Positions 25,192 to 33,724 of a DNA stretch of 64,000 nt are shown here, in pieces. A program made the position numbers and the translations under genes. The stretch comes from Thalassospira lucentensis. Lineage in GTDB: Bacteria; Pseudomonadota; Alphaproteobacteria; Rhodospirillales; Thalassospiraceae. Within the stretch, counting starts at the first letter, position 1; each line of letters begins with the position of its first letter. The DNA is taken from positions 248,001-312,000 of the forward strand of contig NZ_LPVY01000002.1 of assembly GCF_001613805.1 (NCBI RefSeq). Direction: 5' to 3'. Below the pieces are notes generated by a model that worked only from the letters and a program-made list of their open reading frames with translations, did no database searches and was not told the DNA's origin.

Positions 25192-26265
25192 TCAGTACGA
25201 GAAGGGATAAAGCTTCCAGTACGCCCTGATCTGCTGCCAGCGGTGCGCGAGCCCGTCCGGTTCGAAGATCAGGAAAAGGATGATGGCCAGACCGATCGCC
25301 ATCTCCTTGATATAGGCCAGTCCGTCGGTCACAGCCGTCGAATTGGCCCATTCGAAAACACTTAAAAGCCCGACACCGTTTTCCATGACTTCGGGCAGCA
25401 GAACCATGAAGACGGTCCCCATCAGCGTGCCCTTGACCGAGCCAAGGCCGCCAATGATGATCATGCCCAGAAACTGGATCGACAGCAGGATGGTAAAGCC
25501 CTCGGCCGAAACAAAGCCAAGATAGTGGCCATACATCGCCCCGCCGACCCCGGCATAGAAGGATGAAATCGCAAAGCTCATCAGACGGTATTTCGTCAGA
25601 TTGATGCCCATGATTTCCGCTGAAAGATAATGATCACGTACCGCAACAAAGGCACGGCCATCACGGGTCCGCATCAGGTTCGTGCCCAGCAGATACATGA
25701 TCACAAGGAAGAACAGGCAGACATAGAAGAAGCTGAAATCATCGAGCACTTCATAGCCGAACACATTGACCGGGTTTGCCGCCGCCCCATAAGACCCGCC
25801 GGTAAACCAGTCGGCCCGGGCAAAGAAATCTTCCAGGATGAACTGGGCTGCCAATGTCGCAATCGCCAGATAAAGCCCCTTGATCCGGGCAGCAGGCAGA
25901 CCGAACAAAAGCCCGACAGCCGCCGTCATAAGCCCCGCCAGCGGGATCGACAGCAAAACCGGAATGCCGGTCGTATTGTTGATCCAGGCGGATGCGAATG
26001 CGCCAAAGCCAAAGAACGCCGCATGACCCAGCGAAATCTGCCCGGTGAAACCGACCAGAATATTCAGACCAAGGGCGGCAATCGCAAAGTACGAGATCTG
26101 AATGAACAGGTTGACGTAATAGCCATCCAGAACAAACGGGATCAGGGCGGTTGCAATCACACCAAGGATCGCGGCATTGCGCACAAAGGTGGTGTCGAAA
26201 ATCCGCGTATCCTGTCGATAGGTGGTGCGAAAATCACCGCAGGGACGCATCGAAAATCCAGCCAT
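25192..26265 (-). CDS. livM: LIV-type ABC transporter permease (LivM-like)
   Basis: A 357-residue permease with about nine hydrophobic segments. FVGFTGQISLGHAAFFGFGAFASAWI (residues about 70-95) is the LivM hallmark, and AVRDHYLSAEIMGINLTKYRLMSFAISSFYAGVGGAMYGHY (residues about 205-245) is the EAA-like coupling loop that touches the ATPase. The N-terminal 25 residues before the first helix are cytosolic and polar. Starts 18 bases after the livH stop, with GGAG upstream. Confidence 0.93.
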   Translation of the reverse strand: MAGFSMRPCGDFRTTYRQDTRIFDTTFVRNAAILGVIATALIPFVLDGYYVNLFIQISYFAIAALGLNILVGFTGQISLGHAAFFGFGAFASAWINNTTGIPVLLSIPLAGLMTAAVGLLFGLPAARIKGLYLAIATLAAQFILEDFFARADWFTGGSYGAAANPVNVFGYEVLDDFSFFYVCLFFLVIMYLLGTNLMRTRDGRAFVAVRDHYLSAEIMGINLTKYRLMSFAISSFYAGVGGAMYGHYLGFVSAEGFTILLSIQFLGMIIIGGLGSVKGTLMGTVFMVLLPEVMENGVGLLSVFEWANSTAVTDGLAYIKEMAIGLAIILFLIFEPDGLAHRWQQIRAYWKLYPFSY

Positions 26266-26283
26266 AACCTATTACTCCGCCCC

Positions 26284-27177
26284 TTAGATGCGTTCGATGT
26301 CTTTGGTGCCAAACAGACCGTATGGCTTGATGCAAAGAATGATGATCAGCACATAGAACGGTGCGATCGAAAACAGGTTGCCCCAGTGCAGATACTGACC
26401 GTCGACAAACTCGGCGGTGTTTTCCAGAAGACCGATGATCACACCACCGACAATCGCGCCGATGATTGAATCAAGCCCGCCCAGAATGACCGCCGGGAAA
26501 ACCTTGATCCCGATCACCGAAAGCGCGGATGAAACCCCGTTGACCATCCCGATCACGATACCGGCAACACCCGATACCAGCGCTGAAATCGCCCACGACA
26601 TGGCAAACACGGTCTTGACGGAAATACCAAGGCTTTGCGCGACCTGCTGGTCAAAGGCGGTGGCCCGCATCGCAAGGCCCAGCTTGGAATATTTGAAGAA
26701 CCAGTAGAACGCCGCCATGATCACCAGCGAGATCACGAAACTCATGATATAGGCGGTTTCGATCTGCATGCCGAAAAGGTTGATCGACCGTTCGCTGAAC
26801 ACCTGCGGATAGGTCGCGGTGGTCGCACCGAATATCCATTTCGTTGCCGCCTGGAAAAAGATCGAAAGCCCGATCGTCACCATGATCACCGAAATGATCG
26901 GCTCGCCAATCATCGGGCGCAGCACCACCATTTGCAGGACAATGCCAAACGCCATCATGAACAGCAATGTGAACAGGAATCCAAGCCAGAAGGGCATCTG
27001 CATTTCCACCAGAAACGCATAACAAACCCATGCCCCGATCAAAAGAAACTCGCCCTGTGCGAAGTTCACGATCTGGGTCGATTTGTAAATCAGCACGAAA
27101 CACATGGCGACCACGCCATACAATGTTCCGACAATCAGCCCGTTAAGCAGAAGCTGGAACAGAAGTTCGAAATTCAT
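26284..27177 (-). CDS. livH: LIV-type ABC transporter permease (LivH-like)
   Basis: A 297-residue permease: MNFELLFQLLLNGLIVGTLYGVVAMCFVLIYKSTQIVNFAQGEFLLIGAWV is the typical LivH start, with the NFAQGE motif; the coupling loop is AMRATAFDQQVAQSLGISVKTVFAMSWAISALVSGVAGI. ATG 27177 follows AGGGATGG; a longer in-frame start is not needed. The gene follows the large acyl-CoA synthetase gene by 68 bases. Confidence 0.93.
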   Translation of the reverse strand: MNFELLFQLLLNGLIVGTLYGVVAMCFVLIYKSTQIVNFAQGEFLLIGAWVCYAFLVEMQMPFWLGFLFTLLFMMAFGIVLQMVVLRPMIGEPIISVIMVTIGLSIFFQAATKWIFGATTATYPQVFSERSINLFGMQIETAYIMSFVISLVIMAAFYWFFKYSKLGLAMRATAFDQQVAQSLGISVKTVFAMSWAISALVSGVAGIVIGMVNGVSSALSVIGIKVFPAVILGGLDSIIGAIVGGVIIGLLENTAEFVDGQYLHWGNLFSIAPFYVLIIILCIKPYGLFGTKDIERI

Positions 27178-27245
27178 GTTGCCATCCCTGTAATGGCGGC
27201 CCCGCAACCTTTATGGCATTTGGGGCGCACTGTTTTATCGCTGCC

Positions 27246-29195
27246 TTATTCGGCGGCTTTGGGGGCCGTCTGTGCGGCCTTGTCCCCGTCCAGATCGACG
27301 ACCTTCACACTTGTCTGGATGCGGGTTTTCGACCCGTCCTGGAAGGTGATCATGGTGTCGATATCAACCTTTTCATTGCCGGCATAAATCGCGTCGATGA
27401 TGTCGGCGTATTTTTCCGCAACCACGCTGCGACGAACCTTGCGGGTACGCGTCAGTTCGCCATCATCGGCATCCAGTTCCTTGTAAAGCAGCAGGAACCG
27501 TTTGATGCGCTGGGCTTCCGGAAGGGTTTCATTCACCTGACGGATTTCATCAACGATCATGTCATAGACCTGCGGCTGGGCTGACAGATTGGTATAGTTG
27601 GTAAAGGCAATCCCGCGCTGCTCGGCCCATTTCGCCATGATCGAATACCGGATGCAGATCATGGTCGACAGGAACGGCAATCCCTTGCCAAGGATCACGG
27701 CCTCGGCAATGAAGGGCGAGAATTTCAGTTTGTTTTCAATAAACTGCGGCGAGAAACGCACACCTTTGGATGTTTCCGCCAGATCTTTCAGGCGATCAAT
27801 CACCACAAGATGCTTGTTGCCTTCCTTGAAGTAACCGGCATCGCCCGTATGCATCCAGCCATCCCGGACATCCTCGTCATAGGCCGCCTGGTTTTTATAA
27901 TAGCTGGTAAACATGCCCGATGTGCGCGCAACAATCTCGCCAACACCGTTTTCATCGGTATTGATGATTTTGATTTCCGAATTATCAAACGCGCGCCCGA
28001 CCGTATCGAAATCAATGTCGTCGGGCTGATGGATGGTATAGGCACCGCAAAGTTCGGTCTGGCCGTAAAGCTGACGCAACGGCACGCCCATGGCATGAAA
28101 GAACTTGAAGGTTTCCGGTCCCATCGCCGCCCCGCCGGTCGCAGCCGACCGCAGATTGGAAAAGCCCAACCGGTCCTTTAACGCATTCATCAACAGGACA
28201 TCGGCAACCCTGGAATGGCCGCCGCCATCAAGGGCGGTGCGCGCCAGAGCCATGCCGAAATCATACATTTTCTGTTTGAACAGGGTCGCATCCATCATGC
28301 GTGCCCGCACATCGGCGGCAATGGCTTCCCAGACGCGCGGTGCCAGCAGGACGAAGTTCGGTCCGATCTCGCGAAGATCGGCCATCATGGTTTCCTGTTC
28401 TTCGACAAAATTCACGATCTGGCGACTGATCAACGACTGACCGACGACATAAACCTGTTCCATGATCCATGGCAGCGGCAGAACCGAAACATAGTTGTCA
28501 CCCGGATATTTCGGATCGGCACGCAAATAGGCGGCACAGTGATCAAGGAAATCACCGGCATTCAGCATCGCCATTTTCGGCTTGGACGTCGTGCCCGACG
28601 TGGTGCACAGGATCGCGCATTCATCACCGCGCGTATCGGCCACCATCCCGTCATAGGCACCGGGGTCTTTTGCCTCGAGCGCACGGCCAAGCTCGTAAAG
28701 CTTTTCGATATCCATCAGGCGCGGGTCTTCGTATTTCCGCATCCCGCGCGGATCGCAATAAACGATATGTTCAACCGTCGGAATCTGGTCGGCCAGTTCC
28801 AGAAGCTTGTCACACTGTTCCTCGTCCTCGGCGATCAGAACCCGTGCACCGGAATAGGTGATCAGATAGGCGACTTCTTCATGAAGGCTGTCCTGATACA
28901 GGCCGACCGACATGGCACGCAGCGCATGTGCGGCAATTTCGCCCCAGACCCATTCCGGGCGGTTTTCGCCGATAACGCCGACCACATCACCGGGCTTGAT
29001 GCCCATATCGCGCAGGCCAAGCGCCATCCATTTGACGCGGTCGTTATAATCTTTCCACGTGAATTCCTGCCAGATGCCGAATTCCTTTTCGCGCATGGCA
29101 ATTTCGTCGCCCCAGTGGCGCGCGTTATAAGCCAGCACCTTCGGAAAGGTATCAAGCGCCTGCACATCGGCATAATCGGGGGTATTGCTGCTCAT
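27246..29195 (-). CDS. Long-chain-type acyl-CoA synthetase (AMP-forming) within the ABC operon
   Basis: A 649-residue AMP-dependent synthetase. The P-loop is a variant, TTSGTTSKPKMAM (around residue 215), followed by the A5 motif YGQTELCGAY (around 380), A7 DGWMHTGDAGYF (around 445), and DRLKDLAETSKGVRFSPQFIEN (around 460-485). It forms acyl-CoA from an acid, ATP and CoA. Length and the GEIVARTSGMFTSYYKNQ region match the FadD15-like branch. It starts two bases after livG, so it is co-translated with the transporter; coupling of uptake to CoA trapping is inferred. Substrate unknown. Confidence 0.9.
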   Translation of the reverse strand: MSSNTPDYADVQALDTFPKVLAYNARHWGDEIAMREKEFGIWQEFTWKDYNDRVKWMALGLRDMGIKPGDVVGVIGENRPEWVWGEIAAHALRAMSVGLYQDSLHEEVAYLITYSGARVLIAEDEEQCDKLLELADQIPTVEHIVYCDPRGMRKYEDPRLMDIEKLYELGRALEAKDPGAYDGMVADTRGDECAILCTTSGTTSKPKMAMLNAGDFLDHCAAYLRADPKYPGDNYVSVLPLPWIMEQVYVVGQSLISRQIVNFVEEQETMMADLREIGPNFVLLAPRVWEAIAADVRARMMDATLFKQKMYDFGMALARTALDGGGHSRVADVLLMNALKDRLGFSNLRSAATGGAAMGPETFKFFHAMGVPLRQLYGQTELCGAYTIHQPDDIDFDTVGRAFDNSEIKIINTDENGVGEIVARTSGMFTSYYKNQAAYDEDVRDGWMHTGDAGYFKEGNKHLVVIDRLKDLAETSKGVRFSPQFIENKLKFSPFIAEAVILGKGLPFLSTMICIRYSIMAKWAEQRGIAFTNYTNLSAQPQVYDMIVDEIRQVNETLPEAQRIKRFLLLYKELDADDGELTRTRKVRRSVVAEKYADIIDAIYAGNEKVDIDTMITFQDGSKTRIQTSVKVVDLDGDKAAQTAPKAAE

Positions 29196-29197
29196 GT

Positions 29198-30007
29198 TCA
29201 GGCCACCTGCTCGTCTTCATCGGTTGCGTCATCATCTTCGCCGAGATAGGCCTTTTTGACATGGGCATTCGCCATGACTTCTTCGGGCAGGCCGGCCGCA
29301 ATCTTGCGCCCGAAATCAAGAACCATGACCCGGTTGGAGATATCCATCACCACCCCCATGTCATGTTCGATCATGACAACCGTCATGCCCCATTCTTCGT
29401 TCAGATCGATGATAAAGCGCGCCATGTCCTCTTTCTCTTCGAGGTTCATGCCCGCCATCGGTTCATCCAGCAGGATCAGATCGGGGCGCAACGCCACCGC
29501 ACGCGCCAGTTCAACCCGCTTTCGCAGACCATAGGACAGCGTTCCCGCCGTTGCCTTACGGATATGGGAAATTTCAAGGAAGTCGATCACGTCCTCGCAG
29601 AAGCGCCGATGTTCAAGCTCTTCCTTCTGCGCGCCGGAAAACCAGTAAAGCGGCCCGGTCAGGCAATTGTTTTTCAAAAGATGGTGCCGCCCGACCATGA
29701 TGTTATCAAGCACACTCATATGGCCAAAAAGCGCCAGGTTCTGGAAGGTACGGCCAATGCCCAGCTCGGCACGATCATTGGGTTTAAGCCCCGTGACATC
29801 CTTCCCCTTGAAGGCAACGGACCCGGTGGTCGGCTGATAGCGACCCGAAATGCAGTTAAGCATCGATGTCTTGCCAGCCCCGTTCGGACCAATGATTGAA
29901 AACAGCTCGCCGGGCTGGACGGAAAAGCTGACATCGCTCAGCGCGCGCACGCCGCCAAATACAAGCGATACGTCGCTGATCTGCAAGATGGGACCCTGTG
30001 ACGTCAT
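29198..30007 (-). CDS. livG: LIV-type ABC transporter ATP-binding protein (LivG-like)
   Basis: A 269-residue ABC ATPase: Walker A GPNGAGKTSMLN, signature LSYGLRKRVELARAVAL, Walker B LILLDEPMAGMNLEEKEDM, and H-loop VMIEHDMGVVMDISNRV. A long insert between Q-loop and signature (HHLLKNNCLTGPLYWFSGAQ) marks the LivG type. The C terminus is very acidic (EDDDATDEDEQ). First gene of a seven-gene leftward operon; ATG 30007 follows GGGAGGAT at a rather long spacing. Confidence 0.92.
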   Translation of the reverse strand: MTSQGPILQISDVSLVFGGVRALSDVSFSVQPGELFSIIGPNGAGKTSMLNCISGRYQPTTGSVAFKGKDVTGLKPNDRAELGIGRTFQNLALFGHMSVLDNIMVGRHHLLKNNCLTGPLYWFSGAQKEELEHRRFCEDVIDFLEISHIRKATAGTLSYGLRKRVELARAVALRPDLILLDEPMAGMNLEEKEDMARFIIDLNEEWGMTVVMIEHDMGVVMDISNRVMVLDFGRKIAAGLPEEVMANAHVKKAYLGEDDDATDEDEQVA

Positions 30008-30158
30008 AACGTCGCTTATCCTCCCTGACTTGGGCCGCAGGCATCCTTGTGTCCGTTGACCGGATCAAAGGTGGATACCTCGTGCCTCTTGTTCAGTTTC
30101 CCTGATGATGTGCCGGTTTTTATTTGCCCCGGACCTTACGGAAACCGGGCTTGACACA

Positions 30159-30174
30159 TTTAATACGTATTTAA
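30159..30174. promoter_or_regulatory. Near-palindrome upstream of the liv operon
   Basis: TTTAATACGTATTTAA, 14 of 16 positions symmetric, with a perfect ten-base core AATACGTATT, about 150 bases before livG. Size and AT-rich core suggest a repressor operator. A TTGACA hexamer overlaps it upstream on the plus strand. Confidence 0.4.
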
Positions 30175-30709
30175 GTACCAATTTCAGCAAATCACGTCAA
30201 CGTGTTGCACAGCAACGGATTGAGACTTTTCACAAATTCGCGCTGCACAATTTTTGCGTTCTGGTCTGATGAATGCATTTCCACCTATAATTCCGTAAGG
30301 TCATCGTGGCACAACCCGGAAACCGAAAACCCTGAAATTATTGCGCCGCACCATTGGGGTCCCTGTTCGCGCTGCACCACGTGCATTCCGGCAAACCCCG
30401 AAATTGCCCCCTTGCACAATCAGGCAGCCACCCGATTCGTTGCCGTTTGGACAGGCTTCTCCCCTTATTGGACAGGTCGCCTTCTACATTCGAGTCTTTC
30501 CAAACTGGACGGTGACCCCGTGGACTCGCAAACGATGTCCGGGCGGATTTGCGGCGTTTTTCACCGGAATCACATACCTTGCGATTGCCATTACACGCCA
30601 GCCATTCACCAATTCGTTGTTATCGCAGGGATTTCAAGAATGACCCTTTTGCGGGTCTGGACTTTCGGGGGGAATTGTGGTGTAACCCCGTGGCACATAC
30701 ATATGTAGC

Positions 30710-30725
30710 CGTGACCCGCGTCACG
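30710..30725. promoter_or_regulatory. Palindrome in the acnA promoter region
   Basis: CGTGAC (30710-30715) / GTCACG (30720-30725) with a 4-nt spacer, about 85 bases before the acnA start. Could bind a regulator; no identity assigned. Confidence 0.35.
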
Positions 30726-30769
30726 AGAAACAGATAGCCCACCGCTCGGCGCTCCGACGGTCGGGGTGT

Positions 30770-30783
30770 CTTGTCACGACAAG
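30770..30783. promoter_or_regulatory. Palindrome in the acnA leader
   Basis: CTTGTC-AC-GACAAG, perfect six-base arms, about 16 bases before the ribosome-binding site of acnA. The position fits a repressor site or a small leader hairpin. Confidence 0.4.
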
Positions 30784-30810
30784 CCCTTTAACCACCTTGA
30801 GGAGGGTCTG

Positions 30811-33498
30811 ATGTCCATTTGTGGCAAAGACAACCTGCAAACGCGCCGCACGCTGAAAGTCGGGGATAAATCCTACGACTATTACAGCCTTAAAGTTGCT
30901 TCCGAAAAAATCGGCGACGTTTCCAAACTTCCGTTTACGCTGAAGGTCGTTCTGGAAAACCTTCTGCGTTACGAAGACGATTTCACTGTCAAAACCGACG
31001 ATGTCAAAGCTGTCGTGGAGTGGCTCAAATCCCGTACGAGCTCGCACGAGATCAACTATCGTCCGGCCCGCGTCCTGATGCAGGACTTCACCGGCGTTCC
31101 CGCCGTTGTCGACCTTGCCGCGATGCGCGATGCCGTCGTCAAAATGGGTGGCGACGCCCAGAAGGTGAACCCGCTTTCACCGGTTGACCTCGTCATTGAC
31201 CACTCGGTCATGATCGACTTCTTCGGCACCGACGACGCACTCGACAAAAACATGGAAGTCGAGTTCGAACGTAACGGCGAACGCTACGAGTTCCTGCGCT
31301 GGGGCCAGAATGCGTTCAACAATTTCCGCATCGTCCCGCCGGGGGCAGGTATCTGCCACCAGGTGAACGTCGAACATCTCGCCAAGGTCGTCTGGACCGG
31401 CGAAGATGACAACGGCAAAACCGTTGCCTATCCCGATACGCTGGTCGGTACCGACTCTCACACCACCATGGTCAACGGCCTTGCCGTTCTGGGTTGGGGT
31501 GTTGGCGGTCTCGAAGCCGAAGCCGCAATGCTCGGTCAGCCGATCTCGATGCTGATCCCCGAAGTCGTCGGTTTCAAACTGACCGGCTCGATGAAAGAAG
31601 GCATCACCGCAACCGACCTCGTGCTGCGCGTCGTTCAGATGCTCCGCGAAAAAGGCGTTGTCGGCAAGTTCGTCGAATTCTATGGCGACGCGCTTGACCA
31701 TATGAGCCTGCCGGATCGTGCGACCATCGGTAACATGGCACCGGAATACGGTGCGACCTGTGGCTTCTTCCCGATCGACGATGAAACGCTGAACTACATG
31801 CGTAACACCGGCCGCTCCGAAGAACAGATCGCACTGGTCGAAGCATATGCCAAAGAACAGGGCATGTGGCGCGACCCGAGCTTCGAAGCAGAATATACCT
31901 CGACCCTTGAACTCGACATCTCGACCGTCGAACCGGCCCTGTCCGGTCCGAAACGTCCGCAGGACCGTGTTCTGCTGAAAGATGCCGTTTCAAGCTTCAC
32001 CAAGACCTTTGCCGATATGGCACCGGGTGTTGATGCGGATCGTTCTGTTCCGGTTTCGAACGAAAACTTCGCAATGAAAGACGGTAACGTCGTTATTGCC
32101 GCCATCACGTCCTGCACCAACACCTCGAACCCGAGCGTGCTGATCGCAGCCGGCCTGCTGGCGAAAAAAGCGGTTGAACTCGGCCTGCAGCGCAAACCGT
32201 GGGTGAAAACCTCGCTCGCACCGGGCTCGCTGGTTGTTGCCGACTATCTCGAAAAAGCCGGTCTGCAGTCCTATCTCGACAAGCTTGGCTTTAACGTTGC
32301 CGGTTTCGGTTGCACCACCTGTATCGGTAACTCCGGTCCGCTGGCCGACCCGATCATCGAGGCAATTGACGGCAACGACATGCTCGTTACCGCCGTTCTG
32401 TCGGGCAACCGTAACTTCGAAGGCCGCATCAGCCCGCAGGTCAAGGCAAACTACCTTGCCTCCCCGCCGCTGGTTGTTGCCTATGCCATTGCCGGTAACC
32501 TGAAGGTCGATCTGAACAAAGACCCGATCGGTACCGACAAGAACGGCAAAGACGTCTTCATGAAAGACATCTGGCCGACCAACAAGGAAATCGCGGACAC
32601 CATCGCGTCCTCGATCTCTGCTTCGATGTACAAGGATCGTTACGACAACATCTTTGCCGGCCCGAAACCGTGGCAGGAAATCGAAGTCACCGAAGGCGAA
32701 ACCTTCGATTGGGATGGCAAATCGACCTACGTCCAGAACCCGCCCTACTTCGTCAATATGGCGAAAGAACCGGGTGAGTTCTCGGAAGTTCATGGTGCGC
32801 GTCCGCTCCTGATCCTGGGTGACTCTGTCACCACCGACCACATTTCTCCGGCCGGTTCGATCAAGGCAGAAAGCCCGGCAGGTGAATACCTCAAGGCTCA
32901 TGGCGTCGAAGTTCGTGACTTCAACTCCTACGGCGCACGCCGCGGGAACCACGAAGTCATGATGCGCGGTACCTTTGCCAACATCCGTATCCGCAACGAA
33001 ATGGCACCGGGCACCGAAGGTGGTGTTTCGGTTCATTACCCGTCCGGCGAACAGGGCTGGGTCTATGATGTTGCCATGCGTTACCAGGCCGAAGGCACCC
33101 CGCTGGTTGTCATCGCTGGTAAGGAATACGGCACCGGTTCGTCCCGTGACTGGGCAGCCAAAGGCACCAACCTTCTTGGCGTCAAAGCTGTTCTGGCCGA
33201 AAGCTTCGAGCGTATCCACCGCACCAACCTGGTCTGCATGGGCGTCCTGCCGCTGCAGTTCAAGAATGGTGAAGGTCGTGCGACCTACAAGCTTGATGGC
33301 ACCGAAGTCTTCGACGTTCTGGGTATCGGCAACGGTATCAACCCGATGCAGGACGTTACGGTTCGTATCACGCGCAAGGATGGCTCCACCGAAGAGGTCA
33401 TTGCCACCTGCCGTATCGATACCGAAAACGAAGTCCTTTACTACCAGAACGGCGGCATTCTGCAGTTCGTTCTGCGTAACATGATGAAAGCGGCCTGA
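30811..33498 (+). CDS. acnA: Aconitate hydratase A
   Basis: An 895-residue aconitase of the AcnA/IRP type, converting citrate to isocitrate in the TCA cycle. The three cluster ligands are Cys435 ([10 protein letters not shown]), Cys501 and Cys504 ([10 protein letters not shown]), at positions typical of AcnA. The N-terminal [10 protein letters not shown], the [13 protein letters not shown] loop and the C-terminal swivel domain with [16 protein letters not shown] are all present. ATG 30811 follows GAGGAGGG at an ideal distance; an in-frame ATG 45 bases upstream is not used. Codon use looks stronger (more GGT and ATC, AAC) than in neighbours, as expected for an abundant enzyme. Single gene with a terminator after it. 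Confidence 0.97.
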   Translation: MSICGKDNLQTRRTLKVGDKSYDYYSLKVASEKIGDVSKLPFTLKVVLENLLRYEDDFTVKTDDVKAVVEWLKSRTSSHEINYRPARVLMQDFTGVPAVVDLAAMRDAVVKMGGDAQKVNPLSPVDLVIDHSVMIDFFGTDDALDKNMEVEFERNGERYEFLRWGQNAFNNFRIVPPGAGICHQVNVEHLAKVVWTGEDDNGKTVAYPDTLVGTDSHTTMVNGLAVLGWGVGGLEAEAAMLGQPISMLIPEVVGFKLTGSMKEGITATDLVLRVVQMLREKGVVGKFVEFYGDALDHMSLPDRATIGNMAPEYGATCGFFPIDDETLNYMRNTGRSEEQIALVEAYAKEQGMWRDPSFEAEYTSTLELDISTVEPALSGPKRPQDRVLLKDAVSSFTKTFADMAPGVDADRSVPVSNENFAMKDGNVVIAAITSCTNTSNPSVLIAAGLLAKKAVELGLQRKPWVKTSLAPGSLVVADYLEKAGLQSYLDKLGFNVAGFGCTTCIGNSGPLADPIIEAIDGNDMLVTAVLSGNRNFEGRISPQVKANYLASPPLVVAYAIAGNLKVDLNKDPIGTDKNGKDVFMKDIWPTNKEIADTIASSISASMYKDRYDNIFAGPKPWQEIEVTEGETFDWDGKSTYVQNPPYFVNMAKEPGEFSEVHGARPLLILGDSVTTDHISPAGSIKAESPAGEYLKAHGVEVRDFNSYGARRGNHEVMMRGTFANIRIRNEMAPGTEGGVSVHYPSGEQGWVYDVAMRYQAEGTPLVVIAGKEYGTGSSRDWAAKGTNLLGVKAVLAESFERIHRTNLVCMGVLPLQFKNGEGRATYKLDGTEVFDVLGIGNGINPMQDVTVRITRKDGSTEEVIATCRIDTENEVLYYQNGGILQFVLRNMMKAA

Positions 33499-33530
33499 TT
33501 TCTCCTGAAATCAGAAGCTGACTGAATGCG

Positions 33531-33567
33531 AAACACCCCCGCCTTTTATGGACGGGGGTGTTTTTTT
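33531..33567 (+). terminator. Intrinsic terminator of acnA
   Basis: Eleven-base stem AAACACCCCCG (33531-33541) / CGGGGGTGTTT (33553-33563), 11-nt loop, followed by a run of T to 33567. Confidence 0.92.
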
Positions 33568-33724
33568 GCAGGAACCTGCACCTTTAAATTGCGCCAAATC
33601 CAAACCACATCTATCCATTGATTTATAACAAGTCAGCCATCCCGACGATTTGCTAGGGATGAGGCTAGACCAGAAATGCCCGCAAACCGGGTGCCAGACA
33701 GGATTTGGACAGCAACAGGTTATT

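Larger units (their letters stand above)
30008..30810. other. Long intergenic region between the liv operon and aconitase
   Basis: About 800 bases, divergent. No reading frame here has a convincing protein: the longest (30202-30708) is Cys/His/Trp-rich and lacks a ribosome-binding site. It should hold promoters for livG (leftward) and acnA (rightward). I see three short palindromes, listed separately, and a TTGACA at 30151-30156. No RNA gene is recognisable. Confidence 0.6.

Noticed and set aside
23957..25210. Plus-strand frame of 417 codons over the LIV binding-protein gene
   Set aside because: The opposite strand encodes an unmistakable signal peptide and binding-protein fold; this is its shadow.
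28215..29249. Plus-strand frame of 344 codons over the acyl-CoA synthetase and livG start
   Set aside because: Antisense to two well-supported genes, no ribosome-binding site.
30448..30478. Short direct repeat TTGGACAGG twice in the intergenic region before acnA
   Set aside because: Nine bases only, spacing and context give no clear function; could be chance.
30202..30708. Open frame of 168 codons upstream of aconitase
   Set aside because: No ribosome-binding site, unusual Cys/His/Trp-rich composition, and no recognisable protein pattern; treated as non-coding.
31990..33219. Long antisense frame (409 codons) inside acnA
   Set aside because: Mirror frame of a strongly biased gene; acnA is certain and the antisense product resembles nothing.
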